Below are positions 28,097-37,003 of a stretch of DNA of 64,000 nt, piece by piece. Position 1 is the first letter of the stretch, and each line of letters opens with the position of its first letter. A program made the translations under genes and the position numbers. The notes under the pieces are model-generated. The model worked only from the letters and a program-made list of their open reading frames with translations, was not told where the DNA came from and did not search any database. The DNA is taken from positions 1 to 64,000 of the forward strand of contig CAMDHZ010000001.1 of assembly GCA_945898275.1 (NCBI GenBank), in the 5' to 3' direction. The stretch is from Chitinophaga pinensis. Its GTDB lineage: Bacteria > Bacteroidota > Bacteroidia > UKL13-3.

Positions 28097-29625
28097 TCTT
28101 TTAAATCCAATGATTTAGCTGGTCTCAAATCTTCTTGATCCACCCTAGGCTGTCTTTTCACGACAGGTCTAATAATTCTAAATTCAACCTTTCTATCTAG
28201 GCCTTCAGAAGCCATTTGAAATTTTTGCACATATGGGTCCTTTTCTGAGAACACTAGCATTCTTTGTTCTGGAATTTCATATACTTTATATAACCTACGT
28301 TTCACCTCCAAAGCTCTTTTCTCAGCCAAAGTGAATTGAGTCATATTAGGTTTATTATTATCGGCATGACCAATGATTACTAAAGAAGCCGAAGTATCTA
28401 TCATAAGAATTCTAGCGATTTGTTGTAGCACATTATATTGTTCTACATGCACCGTAAAATGGTTTGGTGGAAAGGTTAAAGTTGGCAATCCCATACCACT
28501 TTGAGAAATGGTCACAAAATCTGTCATCGGAATAGAGTCATTGATTTTCAAAATGCCTCCGTCTGTTGTTTTACCAGCATTACCTTCTGGAAAATACTGT
28601 CCTAAAGCTTGACTAAATCCAAATGGGTCACTGTCTTCAGAATCAGGAATACCATCTCCATCGCTGTCTAATGTTACCCCTTTGCTATCAACTTTATAAC
28701 CTTCTTTAGTATCTAATTCTTTGTCAAGGTTGTTAGGAATACCATCTTTATCATCATCTAATTTCATTGCCTCAATAGCTTCCTTTGAGTTTTCCAAATC
28801 GCGATAAATTTTATCAATAGGATTATACCAATCAATATGCTTTGGACGATTTGCGCTTGTTAGATTATAAACAATGGTGGCAACTACATAACCATTGCCA
28901 TCTGGTGAAGATCCATATCCATCTAATAAGTCAAGGTTATCTGCCGTATTAATTTGATAATTTAATTCCAAACCAATGTCAAAATTCTTTGTAACTTTTC
29001 TCTTGTAACCCATTGAAACAGGAATAGAAAATGCCCTCCCACTCGCTTCAAGAAAAAATGGAACCAGTGGGTTTCCAGTATCTTGTGGATTATCTCTTTT
29101 AGCATTATAAAATTGAAAGCTAGCACCTGCACCAAAGTAAAAATTATCTCTAGGAAAGCTCTTCCTAAAATCAACGCTACCCATGTTAAAAATCATTTGG
29201 AAGTTTAAAGTATTGATTTTAGTGGTGAACCAAGCATTCTTGTAATCTTCTGTTTCTTTGCCTGAGAATTTACCATGCAGATACTGAGCTCTGAAACCAA
29301 GGATATGACTAAAAGAATATTTAACATATCCCCCAAAACCTGGATAAAGCGCATCTGCCGGAACATCGCCCAAATAAAAAGATGCACCATAGTTTGCACC
29401 AAAAGAAAATTTGCTATAATCGGCTTTAGGAATAATATTCATGGTATCCTTAGCCTTTTCTTTTTCTGCAGCCTCTGTGGTTGTGCCGCCGTATATCGGC
29501 GTCATATCTGGCGACTTCAATTTTTCCATGCTCTTCTGTTCACCAGATTTCAAAGGTTTATTCTGAGCAATTGTAAGGTTAACAAATGATGTTAAACAAA
29601 TTGTTATTAAAAGAAAAGTTCTCAT
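28093..29625 (-). CDS. OmpA-family outer membrane protein
   Basis: 510 residues: signal peptide (to about residue 20), an N-terminal barrel (FGANYGASFYLGDV ... to about residue 255) ending in the motif RPKHIDWYNPIDKIYRDLE, a short Ca-type repeat segment (LDDDKDGIPNNLDKE, DSDGDGIPDSEDSDP), and a C-terminal OmpA-like domain (ASLVIIGHADNN ... AEKRALEVKRRLYK ... RKVEFRII). It is expected in the outer membrane, bound to peptidoglycan. The barrel end resembles both barrel repeats of the next protein (29710-31638), so the two neighbouring genes probably share an ancestral barrel. Confidence 0.88.
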   Translation of the reverse strand: MRTFLLITICLTSFVNLTIAQNKPLKSGEQKSMEKLKSPDMTPIYGGTTTEAAEKEKAKDTMNIIPKADYSKFSFGANYGASFYLGDVPADALYPGFGGYVKYSFSHILGFRAQYLHGKFSGKETEDYKNAWFTTKINTLNFQMIFNMGSVDFRKSFPRDNFYFGAGASFQFYNAKRDNPQDTGNPLVPFFLEASGRAFSIPVSMGYKRKVTKNFDIGLELNYQINTADNLDLLDGYGSSPDGNGYVVATIVYNLTSANRPKHIDWYNPIDKIYRDLENSKEAIEAMKLDDDKDGIPNNLDKELDTKEGYKVDSKGVTLDSDGDGIPDSEDSDPFGFSQALGQYFPEGNAGKTTDGGILKINDSIPMTDFVTISQSGMGLPTLTFPPNHFTVHVEQYNVLQQIARILMIDTSASLVIIGHADNNKPNMTQFTLAEKRALEVKRRLYKVYEIPEQRMLVFSEKDPYVQKFQMASEGLDRKVEFRIIRPVVKRQPRVDQEDLRPAKSLDLKD

Positions 29626-29709
29626 ACGATGGGTCTTAGCCTAATTATTTTGCTAATTTAACCCAAAGCATGAGAACTTAGTTAAAAAAATATGTTAGTT
29701 ATCTACAAC

Positions 29710-31638
29710 TTACTGTTTATTATAGATATATATCCAACTATAAGGGTCAATTTCTTTGCGAGCTTTACGTGCAATCTTTAATGCCTCTTGTTTGTCATCA
29801 GTAGAAATTATTGATAATCTTAATAATTGAGACTTCATAGAAGTTCTGAAAATATTGGTATTGTATCCTCTATTCTCCAATTTCTTCTGATTGAGTTTTG
29901 CTATATTTAATTTATTGACACTGTAACAAGCCACAACCACATTGTATTTATACAATGGAGGTGTAACTTCACCTGAAGTTTGTTTTTCAGGTTGCTTAAC
30001 AATAATTGGTTTTGGTTCAACAACTGGTGCAGGTTTTGGCTCAACCACAGGTGCTGGTTTTGGTTCAACTACCGGTGCAGGTTTTGGCTCAACTACTGGT
30101 GCAGGTTTTGGCTCAACCACTGGTTCTGGTTTTGGTTCTGGTGCTACAACTGGTTCTGGTGTTGGTTCAACAACAGGCTCAGGCGCTTTAACAACAGAAT
30201 CCATTACTACAGGCTTTTCTAACACAGGAAGCTTTGGTGTAATCTTCTTTCTGTCTTTGAAATTATTGTATGTGCTATGTGTCCAATCAATATGTTGTTT
30301 AGTTTTTGAAGCACCAATTTTATAAGTTAAACCTGTGTGAATATATAAATGACTATTTAAATTTGGTTTGTCAAAGGATTGGTCTAAATATTTTGTTTGA
30401 TTGTAACTAAAATCCATTCCAACGATTAAATCAAATGCATTGGTAAGGTACCTTCTTGCCTCATAACCTAAAACAATATTTTGAATTCCAGGTGTCAAGT
30501 ATAGTTTAACATCTTCGACTTTTTTATCATAAGAAAAGCTACCATCTCCTGTGGCAAGAATATAACCAATTCCAATTGTACCAAAGTGATTCCAATCTCT
30601 TCTTCCAAAGGGCTCTTTTACTAAATTCCTAAGGTTAAAATGAATTCTTCCAGTAATTTGCTTAATTGAAGTTTCATAGGATAAAACTGAAGCTGGTGAT
30701 CCGTAGACAATTCCTGCCGCATTATCATTACCTCCTGAAAATTTGCCAAAATTGTAATTAAGAGATAAGCCAATTGCTTTAGTAAATGATCTTCTTAATC
30801 CAAAACCCATCATTCCAGTTAGCTTGTAACCACCTACAGGTGAAAACAAATAAGGTGCACCTACTGTAACATCCAAAGCCCATTTTGCATAATTAGGAAT
30901 TGGATCAGTTGGTTCTTCCATATTTTTCTTACTCCAATCGATAAGGTTATTCCAAGGTTTAGCTCCAATTTTAACAGATACACCTGCATAAAAATTCAAG
31001 TATTGGTCTAAACTTGGATTACTTGCCTCTTTTAAACCATCTAAATAATATGTTTCTGCAATGTGGTATTCCGCCCCACCATACAAATCTAAATTTGCAT
31101 TTAAATAATATCTTGCACCTAACCCAACCTGCCAATCTCTGTAAGGTTTGCCAAATTTCTTGAAATCCCACCCCGTGCCGTTTACGTATTTAACAGTTGG
31201 TTTGTAGTAGTTTATACCAGCTCCAAAATTTGCATAGGGCATCCAACGATTTTCAGATTTGCCAGCTAGACCAAATAATTTTTGGAAATTATAGTAGGCA
31301 ATCCCATTAAATCCGTATACCTGCGAACGGTAACTTAATACATCTGAAATTGTTCCATCTAAGGTAGTTTTTGAAGGATTACCGGTGCTATTATAAAAAG
31401 TATTAGAGGTTAGCTTGGCTTCAATTGACCAACTTTTATTTAGGGAGTACCTCACAGCTCCAGTATAAAGTCCAACAAATTTAGACTTTACAGAGAAAAA
31501 TGTAACTGGTACGCCCAAAGCAATACTGGCTGATAAACGTTTTGGGGATCCCTGTCCAAAAGTAGAATTGCCAATGGCGATGGCAATTATTAAAAGTATC
31601 ACCTGATTGAGTCTCTTGAAATTGTGAAATAGCTTCAT
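29710..31638 (-). CDS. Twin-barrel outer membrane protein with Pro-rich repeat and SPOR-like C-terminus
   Basis: About 642 residues when started at the ATG at 31638 (an ATG at 31683 gives 15 extra, non-signal residues). The signal peptide ends near STFGQ. Two barrel-like halves follow, each closing with YLD-x(n)-N-x-L ... G-x(3)-KIGA ... IDW (YAGVSVKIGAKPWNNLIDWS and TGLTYKIGASKTKQHIDWT). Then come a PKPAPVVE octapeptide repeat and a ~80-residue SPOR-like end (YNVVVACYSVNKLNIAKLN ... GYNTNIFRTS) that could bind denuded septal glycan. It lies 84 bases from the OmpA-family gene on the same strand. The function is unknown. Confidence 0.75.
   Translation of the reverse strand: MKLFHNFKRLNQVILLIIAIAIGNSTFGQGSPKRLSASIALGVPVTFFSVKSKFVGLYTGAVRYSLNKSWSIEAKLTSNTFYNSTGNPSKTTLDGTISDVLSYRSQVYGFNGIAYYNFQKLFGLAGKSENRWMPYANFGAGINYYKPTVKYVNGTGWDFKKFGKPYRDWQVGLGARYYLNANLDLYGGAEYHIAETYYLDGLKEASNPSLDQYLNFYAGVSVKIGAKPWNNLIDWSKKNMEEPTDPIPNYAKWALDVTVGAPYLFSPVGGYKLTGMMGFGLRRSFTKAIGLSLNYNFGKFSGGNDNAAGIVYGSPASVLSYETSIKQITGRIHFNLRNLVKEPFGRRDWNHFGTIGIGYILATGDGSFSYDKKVEDVKLYLTPGIQNIVLGYEARRYLTNAFDLIVGMDFSYNQTKYLDQSFDKPNLNSHLYIHTGLTYKIGASKTKQHIDWTHSTYNNFKDRKKITPKLPVLEKPVVMDSVVKAPEPVVEPTPEPVVAPEPKPEPVVEPKPAPVVEPKPAPVVEPKPAPVVEPKPAPVVEPKPIIVKQPEKQTSGEVTPPLYKYNVVVACYSVNKLNIAKLNQKKLENRGYNTNIFRTSMKSQLLRLSIISTDDKQEALKIARKARKEIDPYSWIYIYNKQ
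30008..30127. repeat. 24-bp tandem repeat (five units) encoding PKPAPVVE
   Basis: Five direct units of 24 bases, each beginning GGTTTTGGYTCAAC on the plus strand, at 30008, 30032, 30056, 30080 and 30104, with degenerate continuation to about 30180. It lies in frame in the SPOR protein gene, so unit changes would lengthen or shorten the periplasmic linker without a frameshift. Confidence 0.9.
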
Positions 31639-31756
31639 AATCTTTATTTTGCAGCAAATATAATTTAAAATCATTATTGGCAAAGTAAATAAAAAGTTAA
31701 CCTATTTTTCCTACCATTTAATAACTGAAACCACCCATTCAAACTAGATTTTTTTA

Positions 31757-32308
31757 ATGAGCAACCCAAAACAATCCTTGCAGTCACTCAATCGCTTGAG
31801 CAAGACTGATTTTCACCAAGCTGAAAAAAATAAAATTTTTATAATTATTGACCAGGTTCGCAGCGGACTCAACATTGGCTCTATTTTTAGAAGCGCTGAC
31901 GCATTTAGAATTGAAAAAATTTATCTTACTGGATTTTCCCCTTTACCGCCAAACAAGGAAATTTTGAAAACCGCTCTTGGAGCAACAGATACTGTTGCAT
32001 GGGAACATCATCCAGATGCGCTAAACTTGGTTCAAACCTTAAAGTCAGAAAACATTAAGGTTTTTGCAGTGGAACAAACTGCCCATGGCATTCCCTTAAA
32101 TAATTTCAACATTGATTCAAATGCCTCAATTGCAATAATTTTAGGAAATGAGGTAGATGGTGTTCAACAATCTATCATAGATATTTGTGATGGTACTATA
32201 GAAATCCCTCAATTTGGCACCAAACATTCTTTAAATGTTGCTGTTTGTGGTGGCATTGTTCTTTGGCACCTTACCTATTTAAAACTTAATGCTGGCGCTC
32301 AGCTTTAA
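31757..32308 (+). CDS. TrmH/SpoU-family RNA 2'-O-methyltransferase
   Basis: 183 residues with the three SpoU motifs: NIGSIFRSADAF, IILGNEVDGV and HSLNVAVCGGIVLW, forming the trefoil-knot SAM site. It methylates a ribose in tRNA or rRNA; the exact target cannot be read. It lacks the N-terminal substrate-binding domain seen in RlmB, so it is the short TrmL/TrmH-like type. A GGTTYRAACC element lies at 32029. The 3' end overlaps the convergent bshC by 23 bases. Confidence 0.88.
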   Translation: MSNPKQSLQSLNRLSKTDFHQAEKNKIFIIIDQVRSGLNIGSIFRSADAFRIEKIYLTGFSPLPPNKEILKTALGATDTVAWEHHPDALNLVQTLKSENIKVFAVEQTAHGIPLNNFNIDSNASIAIILGNEVDGVQQSIIDICDGTIEIPQFGTKHSLNVAVCGGIVLWHLTYLKLNAGAQL

Positions 32309-33899
32309 GCAGGCAAAATTCAGCCCCAAATGGAGAAATAACTTCTAATAACTCTCTGTTTAGGTTCAAACCAACCTTTAATTGTAAACTTAAAAAGGTT
32401 TCAATTCTTTCTTGCAATATCCCATTAGGATACAAGCTTGTTCTTATTTTCAATAAACGGGCAATCGATTCTTCTTTCCCTTTTCTAGTGGCCTTTTTGT
32501 AATCAGAACGCTTCGATTTAAATGATCTCTTTGCCTCAAGCTTCATCGCTAAAAAGGCCTTGGCTAACATTGGGTCTTTCTTATTAATACTTTCTATAAT
32601 GCTTTGATACTGCTCAAGTATAGTTTCTGTTACCAATGAATAATCAAAAGGGTTAATCTTTCCAAGATATCGCTCTGTAACCACCTTTTCATTGCCCAAA
32701 GCAGAACTAATTGGCAATTTAAACTTAGCTAATTTTTTATCCATTCCATCCGGAATCACAGCACCCATAAATCTTAACGCCAAGGCAGGAAACTTAACCT
32801 CATTTAAATCAAAAATTGGCTTTAATTGCAACCAATAAGCAATCTCTGCAGGTCCGCCAATATAAGCGAGGTTGGGCAAAATCAACTCTTGGTAAATGGG
32901 TCTCAAATTAACATTCGGACTAAACCTTTCTGGGTAATTTTCAATTTCGGCCTTCATTTCTTCTAAACTAAATTGAACATCCGTTTCTGCTAACTTAAAT
33001 CCCTTTTTTTGCTTTTTAATCATTCTCCTGCCATGGGTTTCATGCAGGTAAAAGATATTTCCATTCCGAGCCTTTATTTGTAACTTGTATCTTTTAGATA
33101 ACTTTCTGTCACTATTCAATTGGCCCAAATAATTGTCTTCTGTAAATATATCCCTCTCAATGACTGGCTTTAAGGCCTCTTTAAATATTTTTTGGTTTGC
33201 ATCTATAACTATCAAGCCCTCCTCAGCAAAAAGACTATGATAATAGCTTATTGAGGCCTCCCCTAAAGTATGATTTCCGTGATAAGCACTTTTAATCCAT
33301 TGTTTTAGGGTTGAACCAATCCCCCCCATTGCTTCTAAAGAAACAAGTAATTCTTCCAAAACGGGTTGTAAGGTCTCAACTGAAAGTTCTCCAGTAGGCT
33401 TTTCAAAGCTTTGCGCATCCCAAGTAAGGTATTTTTCTTGCCACCAAGTAGCCTTAATCTCTTCAAAATCGTGGTCCTCTGATGCAAGCCAAAGAATTGG
33501 AACAAAATTATTATCAGGGAATTGCAATTTTAACTCTCTAGCCAGTTTTATGGTTTTTAAAATCTTAAAAGCCATAAAAAATGTCCCCCCAAATAAACTC
33601 AATTGATGCCCAGTAGTTATGGTAAAGGTTTCATCACTTGCTAAACTTTCAATTTGTTGTTTTGCCTTTTTATGTGAAATTAATTTTAAACTTGTATATT
33701 TATCTGTTAAAGTTTGAACCAATATTTGACGCTGAAAATTCGAAAAATTTCTTGATTTTATTAAGCTTTCAAAACTTTTTGGTTCAAACCAACCCTGAAC
33801 CTGTGATGCTAGAAAATCATCTTTCTTGAGATAATCTGCAACAATGGGTGGAATTAACCCAGCATAAGGCAACTGAACTGTTTCGTGAAGCTTAAGCAT
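32286..33899 (-). CDS. bshC: Putative cysteine ligase BshC (bacillithiol synthesis)
   Basis: 537 residues, the family length. It has TITTGHQLSLFGG near residue 95, LWLASEDHDFEE (about residue 135) and NLAYIGGPAEIAYWLQLK in the C-terminal half, all typical of BshC. It adds cysteine to glucosaminyl-malate in the last step of bacillithiol synthesis. bshA and bshB are not in the window, as is common since the genes are unlinked. It follows rimO by 4 bases in an ftsY-rimO-bshC unit. Two GGTTYRAACC elements (32363, 33781) lie inside, both followed by AACC. Confidence 0.92.
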   Translation of the reverse strand: MLKLHETVQLPYAGLIPPIVADYLKKDDFLASQVQGWFEPKSFESLIKSRNFSNFQRQILVQTLTDKYTSLKLISHKKAKQQIESLASDETFTITTGHQLSLFGGTFFMAFKILKTIKLARELKLQFPDNNFVPILWLASEDHDFEEIKATWWQEKYLTWDAQSFEKPTGELSVETLQPVLEELLVSLEAMGGIGSTLKQWIKSAYHGNHTLGEASISYYHSLFAEEGLIVIDANQKIFKEALKPVIERDIFTEDNYLGQLNSDRKLSKRYKLQIKARNGNIFYLHETHGRRMIKKQKKGFKLAETDVQFSLEEMKAEIENYPERFSPNVNLRPIYQELILPNLAYIGGPAEIAYWLQLKPIFDLNEVKFPALALRFMGAVIPDGMDKKLAKFKLPISSALGNEKVVTERYLGKINPFDYSLVTETILEQYQSIIESINKKDPMLAKAFLAMKLEAKRSFKSKRSDYKKATRKGKEESIARLLKIRTSLYPNGILQERIETFLSLQLKVGLNLNRELLEVISPFGAEFCLLKAERQH

Positions 33900-33903
33900 T
33901 ATT

Positions 33904-35217
33904 TTATTTTACGATATTCCCATACAAATCAAAATCTTCTGCCGACTCTATTAATACTTCTGCAAAATCTCCAATTCGAATATAAGTATCTTTTGCACTT
34001 ACCAATACTTCATTATCAACTTCTGGACTGTCAAACTGGGTTCTTCCAATATAATATCCGCCTTCTTTCCTATCAAAAAGGACTTTAAAGGTTTTTCCTA
34101 CTTTCTCTTTGTTAATTTCAGCACTTATCCCTTGCTGGATTTCCATAATAATGGCAGCTCTTTCTTCTTTCACCTCGGCAGGTACATCATCTTGCAAAGT
34201 ACCAGCATGGGTTCCTTCTTCATGACTGTAGGTGAAAATTCCAAGTCGTTCAAAGCGATTTTTCTTTACAAATTCACACAAATCTTCAAAATCTTGCTGT
34301 GTTTCTCCAGGGTGTCCAGCAATTAGGGTGGTTCTTATGGCTATGCCAGGTACTTTTTCTCTAATGGTTTGAACCAAATCCTCTGTTCGCTGACGAGTAA
34401 TACCACGACGCATGATTTTTAGCATGTTATCACTCACATGCTGTAAAGGAATATCAATATATTTGCAGATATTATCTCTTTCTGCCATTACCTCTAAAGC
34501 ATCTAATGGAAATTGAGAAGGATAGGCATAATGTAGTCTAATCCATTCAACACCTGGAATATCAGATATTCGTCTAAGCAATTCGGCTAATTTCCTTTCA
34601 CCATATAAATCTAGGCCATAAAAAGTACTGTCTTGCGCAATTAATAAAAGTTCTTTTGTACCGTTTTTAACCAAACCTTTTACTTCCGTTTCAATTTGTT
34701 CAAAACTCTTACTTACATGTTTGCCGCGCATAATCGGAATCGCACAAAACGAACAAGGTCTATCACAACCTTCCGAAATTTTCAAATATGCATAATGCGC
34801 TGGCGTGGTAATAAGTCGCTCACCCACAAGTTCATACTTATAATCAGCCCCAACGGTTTTTAACAATTGTGGCAAATGTGTTGTTCCAAAATATTGGTCA
34901 ACTTCTGGAATTTCCTTTTCTAGATCTGGTTTATAACGCTGAGAAAGACAGCCAGTAACATATAATTTTTCAATCTCACCAGCCTGCTTGGCTTCGGCCC
35001 AACGAATAATGGTATTGATACTTTCTTCCTTGGCATTGTCAATAAACCCACAAGTATTAATGATTACAATGTTTGCATCATCTTCCTCCGACTCATGTTC
35101 TACGTCAAAATCATTGGCTTTAAGCTGAGAATATAACTCTTCGCTGTCAACAATATTTTTTGAACAACCTAGGGTTATAATGTTTACCTTATCTTTTTTA
35201 AGGGTTTTAGTTTTCAT
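33904..35217 (-). CDS. rimO: Ribosomal protein S12 methylthiotransferase
   Basis: 437 residues. The N-terminal methylthiotransferase domain has Cys18, Cys56 and Cys90 for one 4Fe-4S cluster. The radical SAM motif C151-x3-C155-x2-C158 (SEGCDRPCSFCAIP) binds the other, and a TRAM domain ends the protein. It methylthiolates an Asp of S12; the RimO family is favoured over MiaB by KISEGCDRPCSFCAIP and the lack of a MiaB-type N-terminus. It lies between ftsY and bshC in a tight operon (2 and 4 bases). One GGTTYRAACC element is at 34366. Confidence 0.94.
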   Translation of the reverse strand: MKTKTLKKDKVNIITLGCSKNIVDSEELYSQLKANDFDVEHESEEDDANIVIINTCGFIDNAKEESINTIIRWAEAKQAGEIEKLYVTGCLSQRYKPDLEKEIPEVDQYFGTTHLPQLLKTVGADYKYELVGERLITTPAHYAYLKISEGCDRPCSFCAIPIMRGKHVSKSFEQIETEVKGLVKNGTKELLLIAQDSTFYGLDLYGERKLAELLRRISDIPGVEWIRLHYAYPSQFPLDALEVMAERDNICKYIDIPLQHVSDNMLKIMRRGITRQRTEDLVQTIREKVPGIAIRTTLIAGHPGETQQDFEDLCEFVKKNRFERLGIFTYSHEEGTHAGTLQDDVPAEVKEERAAIIMEIQQGISAEINKEKVGKTFKVLFDRKEGGYYIGRTQFDSPEVDNEVLVSAKDTYIRIGDFAEVLIESAEDFDLYGNIVK

Positions 35218-35219
35218 TA

Positions 35220-36173
35220 CTAGCTTTTAAAAAGTGAATCTACAAATTCTTGTTTGTTAAACAGTTGAAGGTCTTCTATTCCTTCTCCAACGCCAATGTA
35301 TTTTACTGGAATTTTGAACTGATCAGCCACACCAATTACAACGCCACCTTTTGCAGTGCCATCTAATTTTGTAAGCGCCAAAGCATTAACTTCTGTAGCA
35401 GCTGTAAAATGTTTGGCTTGCTCAAAAGCATTTTGACCAGTACTTGCATCTAAAACAAGCAGTATTTCATGAGGAGCATCGGGTGTTACTTTTTGCATAA
35501 CACGTTTAATTTTCGTAAGCTCGTTCATGAGGCCGATTTTATTATGCAATCTCCCAGCAGTATCAATAATGGCAACATCTGCACCTGTTTCAACAGCATG
35601 TTTAACGGTATCAAAGGCAACTGAAGCTGGATCTGTATTCATGCCATGAGCAATAACAGGGACATCATTTCTACTTCCCCAAATTTTAAGTTGCTCAACA
35701 GCTGCCGCTCTAAAAGTATCTCCAGCACCTAAAACAACTTTTTTTCCGGCTTTTTTATATTGGTTTGCCATTTTGCCTATAGTGGTAGTTTTTCCAACGC
35801 CATTTACACCAACCACCATCACCACATAAGGCTTAACTCCCTTCAAATCAGAAAAATCAGTTGGAATATCAGATTTATTTTCATCCAATAGTTTCCCAAT
35901 TTCTTCCTTCAAAAGGGTATTGAGTTCACTAACACCAAGGAACTTATCTTTTGCAACTCTGGCTTGAAGTCGATCAATTATACGCAAGGTGGTTTCTATA
36001 CCTACATCGCTGCTTACCAGAATTTCTTCTAGGTTATCCAGAAATTCATCATCAAGGGAGCTTTTTCCAACCAGCGCCTTGCTAATTTTATCAAATAAGC
36101 TAGTCTTTGTTTTTTCGAGGCCTTGATCGAGCTTCTCTTTTTTCTCTTTACTGAAGAAACTAAAAATTCCCAT
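35220..36173 (-). CDS. ftsY: Signal recognition particle receptor FtsY
   Basis: 317 residues. It has a short charged N-terminus, the helical N domain and the GTPase G domain: G1 G122-x-N-G-V-G-K-T-T130, DTFRAAAVEQLK, DTAGRLHNK, TKLDGTAKGG and the closing GEGIEDLQLFN. It docks the SRP-ribosome complex at the inner membrane. The acidic A domain is almost absent, as usual in this phylum. It is separated from the DUF4295 gene by a terminator-like hairpin at 36194 and starts a unit with rimO and bshC. Confidence 0.96.
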   Translation of the reverse strand: MGIFSFFSKEKKEKLDQGLEKTKTSLFDKISKALVGKSSLDDEFLDNLEEILVSSDVGIETTLRIIDRLQARVAKDKFLGVSELNTLLKEEIGKLLDENKSDIPTDFSDLKGVKPYVVMVVGVNGVGKTTTIGKMANQYKKAGKKVVLGAGDTFRAAAVEQLKIWGSRNDVPVIAHGMNTDPASVAFDTVKHAVETGADVAIIDTAGRLHNKIGLMNELTKIKRVMQKVTPDAPHEILLVLDASTGQNAFEQAKHFTAATEVNALALTKLDGTAKGGVVIGVADQFKIPVKYIGVGEGIEDLQLFNKQEFVDSLFKS

Positions 36174-36193
36174 AATTTGAGTGCATTATAAAC

Positions 36194-36225
36194 AAAAAAA
36201 GCACTCTGCAGAACAGAATGCTTTT
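36194..36225 (-). terminator. Intrinsic terminator between DUF4295 and ftsY
   Basis: Stem AAAAGCATTCTG / CAGAGTGCTTTT (minus strand) with one mismatch and a 5-nt loop, followed by a run of T on the minus strand. It separates the ribosomal-protein unit from ftsY, though read-through is possible because ftsY begins only 20 bases later. Confidence 0.75.
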
Positions 36226-36245
36226 ATATACCTTAGAATTAAAGA

Positions 36246-36395
36246 TTATTTCTTAAAATAATCCTTTACTTTATCGTTTGGAACGATTTCAGATTTAAAT
36301 GAATAAGAACCTTTTGCGTTCTTAACCGCTTTGAACACCTTTGCAAAGTCTTTACCTGCGCCGGTTTTTAATGTAGCAACTACCTTCTTAGCCAT
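36246..36395 (-). CDS. DUF4295 family small basic protein
   Basis: 49 residues, MAKKVVATLKTGAGKDFAKV at the start and VPNDKVKDYFKK at the end. It matches the DUF4295 family, which in Bacteroidota follows rpmB and rpmG and precedes ftsY, exactly the order seen here. It is lysine-rich and probably ribosome-associated, but the role is unproven. The start ATG is 6 bases after the rpmG stop. Confidence 0.9.
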   Translation of the reverse strand: MAKKVVATLKTGAGKDFAKVFKAVKNAKGSYSFKSEIVPNDKVKDYFKK

Positions 36396-36401
36396 GACTT
36401 A

Positions 36402-36584
36402 TTATTTAATTTCTTTGTGAACAGTTACTTTTTTCATAATAGGATTGTACTTTTTAAGCTCTAAACGCTCAGTAGTATTTTTCCTATTTTTGGTTGTAAT
36501 GTACCTAGATGTACCAGCTAAACCACTGTTTTTGTGCTCTGTGCACTCCATTATAACTTGGATTCTATTACCTTTCTTAGCCAT
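36402..36584 (-). CDS. rpmG: 50S ribosomal protein L33
   Basis: 60 residues with the L33 pattern: [30 protein letters not shown] and [18 protein letters not shown]. It is the zinc-free form: one Cys is left and the CxxC pairs are missing. It is 13 bases downstream of rpmB. Confidence 0.95.
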   Translation of the reverse strand: MAKKGNRIQVIMECTEHKNSGLAGTSRYITTKNRKNTTERLELKKYNPIMKKVTVHKEIK

Positions 36585-36597
36585 TTCTTATTCCTCC

Positions 36598-36828
36598 TTA
36601 AATTTTGCCGTTACGAATATAATCATTCAAAACAGCGGTTATTCCCTTTTTATTTATGGTTTTAATGGCTTTACCTGAAACTTTCAGAGTAATCCAACGA
36701 TTTTCTTCAGGGATAAAGAATTTCTTTTCCTGCAAATTTGGGTAAAATCTGCGTTTGGTCTTACGATTAGAGTGAGACACATTATTACCCACCATCGGGC
36801 GCTTACCAGTTAAATCACAAACTCTCAT
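36598..36828 (-). CDS. rpmB: 50S ribosomal protein L28
   Basis: 76 residues, starting [20 protein letters not shown], then [11 protein letters not shown] and [18 protein letters not shown], the conserved L28 features. It is the first gene of rpmB-rpmG-DUF4295. Confidence 0.96.
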   Translation of the reverse strand: MRVCDLTGKRPMVGNNVSHSNRKTKRRFYPNLQEKKFFIPEENRWITLKVSGKAIKTINKKGITAVLNDYIRNGKI

Positions 36829-36852
36829 GACATTATTTTCTCAAAAGGAGTG

Positions 36853-36882
36853 CAAATATCGAGCTTTTTTATTCAAATGCAA
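36853..36882 (-). promoter_or_regulatory. Possible promoter of the rpmB operon
   Basis: Minus strand: TTG at 36882-36880, a 19-base spacer, then GATATTTG at 36860-36853, one mismatch from TAnnTTTG. It lies 25 bases upstream of the rpmB ATG. Confidence 0.4.
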
Positions 36883-37003
36883 CTCTTTTTATAAAGATTG
36901 AAGAAATAGTTTCATTTTTCTATAAAACTTTCCCCAAAACCATTGGGTTCATAGGTAATTATCAATTTTTAATTTTTTTTGCTGAACCAAACACAAAACT
37001 AAC

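Noticed and set aside
30008-30127. Regular repeats as a possible CRISPR array
   Set aside because: The units are directly adjacent, with no unique spacers, and lie in frame in a coding region.
29942-30325. Plus-strand ORFs opposite the PKPAPVVE repeat (Gly/Phe- or Val/Leu-rich)
   Set aside because: They are produced by the 24-bp repeat being open in several frames; the minus-strand gene has a signal peptide, barrel and SPOR-like end.
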